Positions 6,412 to 7,471 of a stretch of DNA of 7,471 nucleotides are shown here, piece by piece (positions within the stretch are counted from its first letter, which is position 1; every line of letters begins with the position of its first letter). The notes under the pieces are model-generated. The model was not told the DNA's origin and made no database searches. It was given only the letters and a program-made list of their open reading frames with translations. Position numbers and translations under genes: made by a program. The DNA is from Planctomycetaceae bacterium (lineage in GTDB: Bacteria > Planctomycetota > Planctomycetia > Pirellulales > JAEUIK01), in assembly GCA_015493185.1 (NCBI GenBank), contig WGDQ01000694.1, positions 1 to 7,471 on the forward strand, written 5' to 3'.

Positions 6412-6827
6412 CGTCTAGCACGCCGCGATGTGCAACCGCCCGCTGTCGGCCAGCAAAACCGGCCAGCCAAATCCGAACAACCAGCATGCCGGTCCGCTCA
6501 TTTCAGGGCATACTGCCGCGCGAGTTCACCCGAATCGCGTGCTTGTCGCCTGTGAACGGCGATTCTACAATCCGGTGCCTGTCCACAGCAGAACCGGCGA
6601 TAGTGGGCCTGCGACCCGATGGCCAGCGGCAACCCTTCTGGCGGGCGTGGCTCGTGGTGAATGGGCACGAGCGACCCTGCGCGTGGCGGGGGGTATGGTT
6701 GCGGGCTGCATTACGATTGGTTCGTATACACGGTGCGGCTTCTGTCGTGGGAGCCGACGCAAGCGAAGCGACAACACGGAAATCCGCCGGCACCGATTGG
6801 CCCGCAACCCATCGGGCCGTGCAGCAG

Positions 6828-6833
6828 AAGGGA
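6828..6833 (+). promoter_or_regulatory. Ribosome binding site of the second MBL gene
   Basis: AAGGGA lies 7 nt before the ATG at 6841, inside the purine-rich AGAAGGGAAAG. It is a good Shine-Dalgarno match and supports ATG 6841 as the start. Confidence 0.55.
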
Positions 6834-6840
6834 AAGCCAC

Positions 6841-7471
6841 ATGCTAGAACGCAAACCGGTCTTTCCGCATGTGATCGAAATGAACTACCAAGCCGGCCAA
6901 CGACTCGGCTGCAACGTTTATCTGATCTACGATGCCGATGAGTGGATTCTGATCGACATCGGCTACGAAGAAACCGTCGATGAAATCGTCGAGTTGATCC
7001 GGCAACTCGATTTCCCACTATCCAACTGCAAACTCGTGGTTGCCACGCACGCCGATGTGGATCATATCCAAGGGCTCGCGCGGCTGAAGAGCATCTTGAA
7101 AGTCGACATCGCTGCCCATCCGCAGGCCGCTGAAGATCTGCGCAACCCCGATCCGGTGAAAACCTACGCGGTCGTTGCGCCCCAGAACATTCATTTGCCC
7201 ATGCCGCCGGTCGATGTGGCACAACGCATCGGTGAGGGCGACCGCCTGCAAGTGGGCGGCTTGTCGCTCGAAGTGTGGCATACTCCAGGACATACCGATA
7301 GCCAACTCGCTTTTCGCATGGGCAACCTGTTGTTCAGCGGCGACAACATCTATCGCGACGGTTGCGTAGGCGTAATCGATGCGCATCACGGCAGCGACAT
7401 CCCGCAGTTTATCAAGTCGCTCAAGCGCATCCGCCAGAGCGACGTGGAATGGCTGTTGCCCAGTCATGGCC
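6841..7471 (+). CDS. MBL-fold hydrolase with HxDxDH metal motif (3' truncated)
   Basis: The first 210 residues of an MBL-fold hydrolase are present; the frame runs off the right edge. LIDIGYE (38-44) is the usual first-strand Asp-Gly motif. The metal motif is THADVDH (69-75), where family members normally have HxHxDH. Here H70, D74 and H75 are kept, but the second His is Asp (D72). The rest is standard: HTPGH (147-151) supplies the next His ligand at 151, FSGDNIY (165-171) the bridging Asp D168, and PSHG (207-210) the last His, H209. The protein is therefore nearly complete at the cut, apart from a C-terminal part. The layout resembles glyoxalase-II-like and related thioester or phosphoester hydrolases, but I cannot assign a substrate. 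It has no signal peptide, so it is probably cytoplasmic. It differs from the PhnP-like protein at 707 in motifs and is not a recent duplicate. It stands 491 bp after the SDR gene and likely has its own promoter. Confidence 0.9.
   Translation, partial: MLERKPVFPHVIEMNYQAGQRLGCNVYLIYDADEWILIDIGYEETVDEIVELIRQLDFPLSNCKLVVATHADVDHIQGLARLKSILKVDIAAHPQAAEDLRNPDPVKTYAVVAPQNIHLPMPPVDVAQRIGEGDRLQVGGLSLEVWHTPGHTDSQLAFRMGNLLFSGDNIYRDGCVGVIDAHHGSDIPQFIKSLKRIRQSDVEWLLPSHG

Larger units (their letters stand above)
6350..6840. other. Non-coding spacer before the second MBL gene
   Basis: No convincing gene is seen. A plus-strand frame from 6486 stays open to 6941, but it overlaps the first 101 bp of the next gene, is rich in Trp and Arg, and resembles no family I know. 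A stem-loop lies at 6391-6411 shortly after the SDR stop. CGGCCAGC is directly repeated at 6447-6454 and 6460-6467 with a 5-bp AAAAC spacer. The rest shows nothing I recognise; a promoter for the downstream gene must lie here but no consensus boxes stand out. Confidence 0.5.

Noticed and set aside
6486..6941. Plus-strand open frame of 151 codons in the last spacer
   Set aside because: It runs 101 bp into the well-supported MBL gene in another frame, is unusually rich in Arg and Trp, has no ribosome site and resembles no family.
6503..7222. Minus-strand open frame of 239 codons
   Set aside because: Over half of it is antisense to the MBL gene; its Arg/Ser/Ala-rich composition is that of a GC-rich shadow frame.

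Overview
The window reads as GC-rich bacterial chromosome, most likely from a planctomycete of the Pirellulales type. This is an inference from recalled protein families, not from a search. The supporting signs are the flavour of the two metallo-beta-lactamase (MBL) fold proteins, a eukaryote-like UAP1-type pyrophosphorylase, large non-coding spacers, weak or absent Shine-Dalgarno (SD) sites and several probable GTG or TTG starts. I see no transposase, phage, CRISPR, tRNA, rRNA or antibiotic-resistance gene.

Layout. At the extreme left, the first 12 codons of a leftward gene run off the edge. A spacer of about 670 bp separates it from six genes that all read rightward: (1) a PhnP-like MBL hydrolase; (2) a UAP1/UDPGP-family sugar-1-phosphate uridylyltransferase; (3) a monofunctional mannose-1-phosphate guanylyltransferase; (4) RuvX/YqgF, after a 461-bp spacer; (5) an atypical short-chain dehydrogenase (SDR) of the YeeZ type; (6) after another spacer of about 490 bp, a second, different MBL hydrolase that is cut by the right edge.

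How they fit together. Genes 2 and 3 are 79 bp apart. They plausibly form a sugar-nucleotide unit making UDP-N-acetylhexosamine (or another UDP-sugar) and GDP-mannose for cell-surface glycans. Gene 5, of unknown substrate, could belong to the same chemistry. RuvX is a housekeeping nuclease (pre-16S rRNA maturation) with no evident functional tie to its neighbours. The two MBL proteins belong to different subfamilies and need not be related in function.

Most of the window is ordinary metabolic and housekeeping sequence, and I found no convincing new multi-gene system. The points most worth a second look are: an unusual His-to-Asp change in the zinc motif of the last MBL protein; the spacer before ruvX, which holds a strong GC-rich hairpin and three tandem 11-bp units; a perfect 10-bp direct repeat before the SDR gene; and the eukaryote-like character of the UAP1 homologue.
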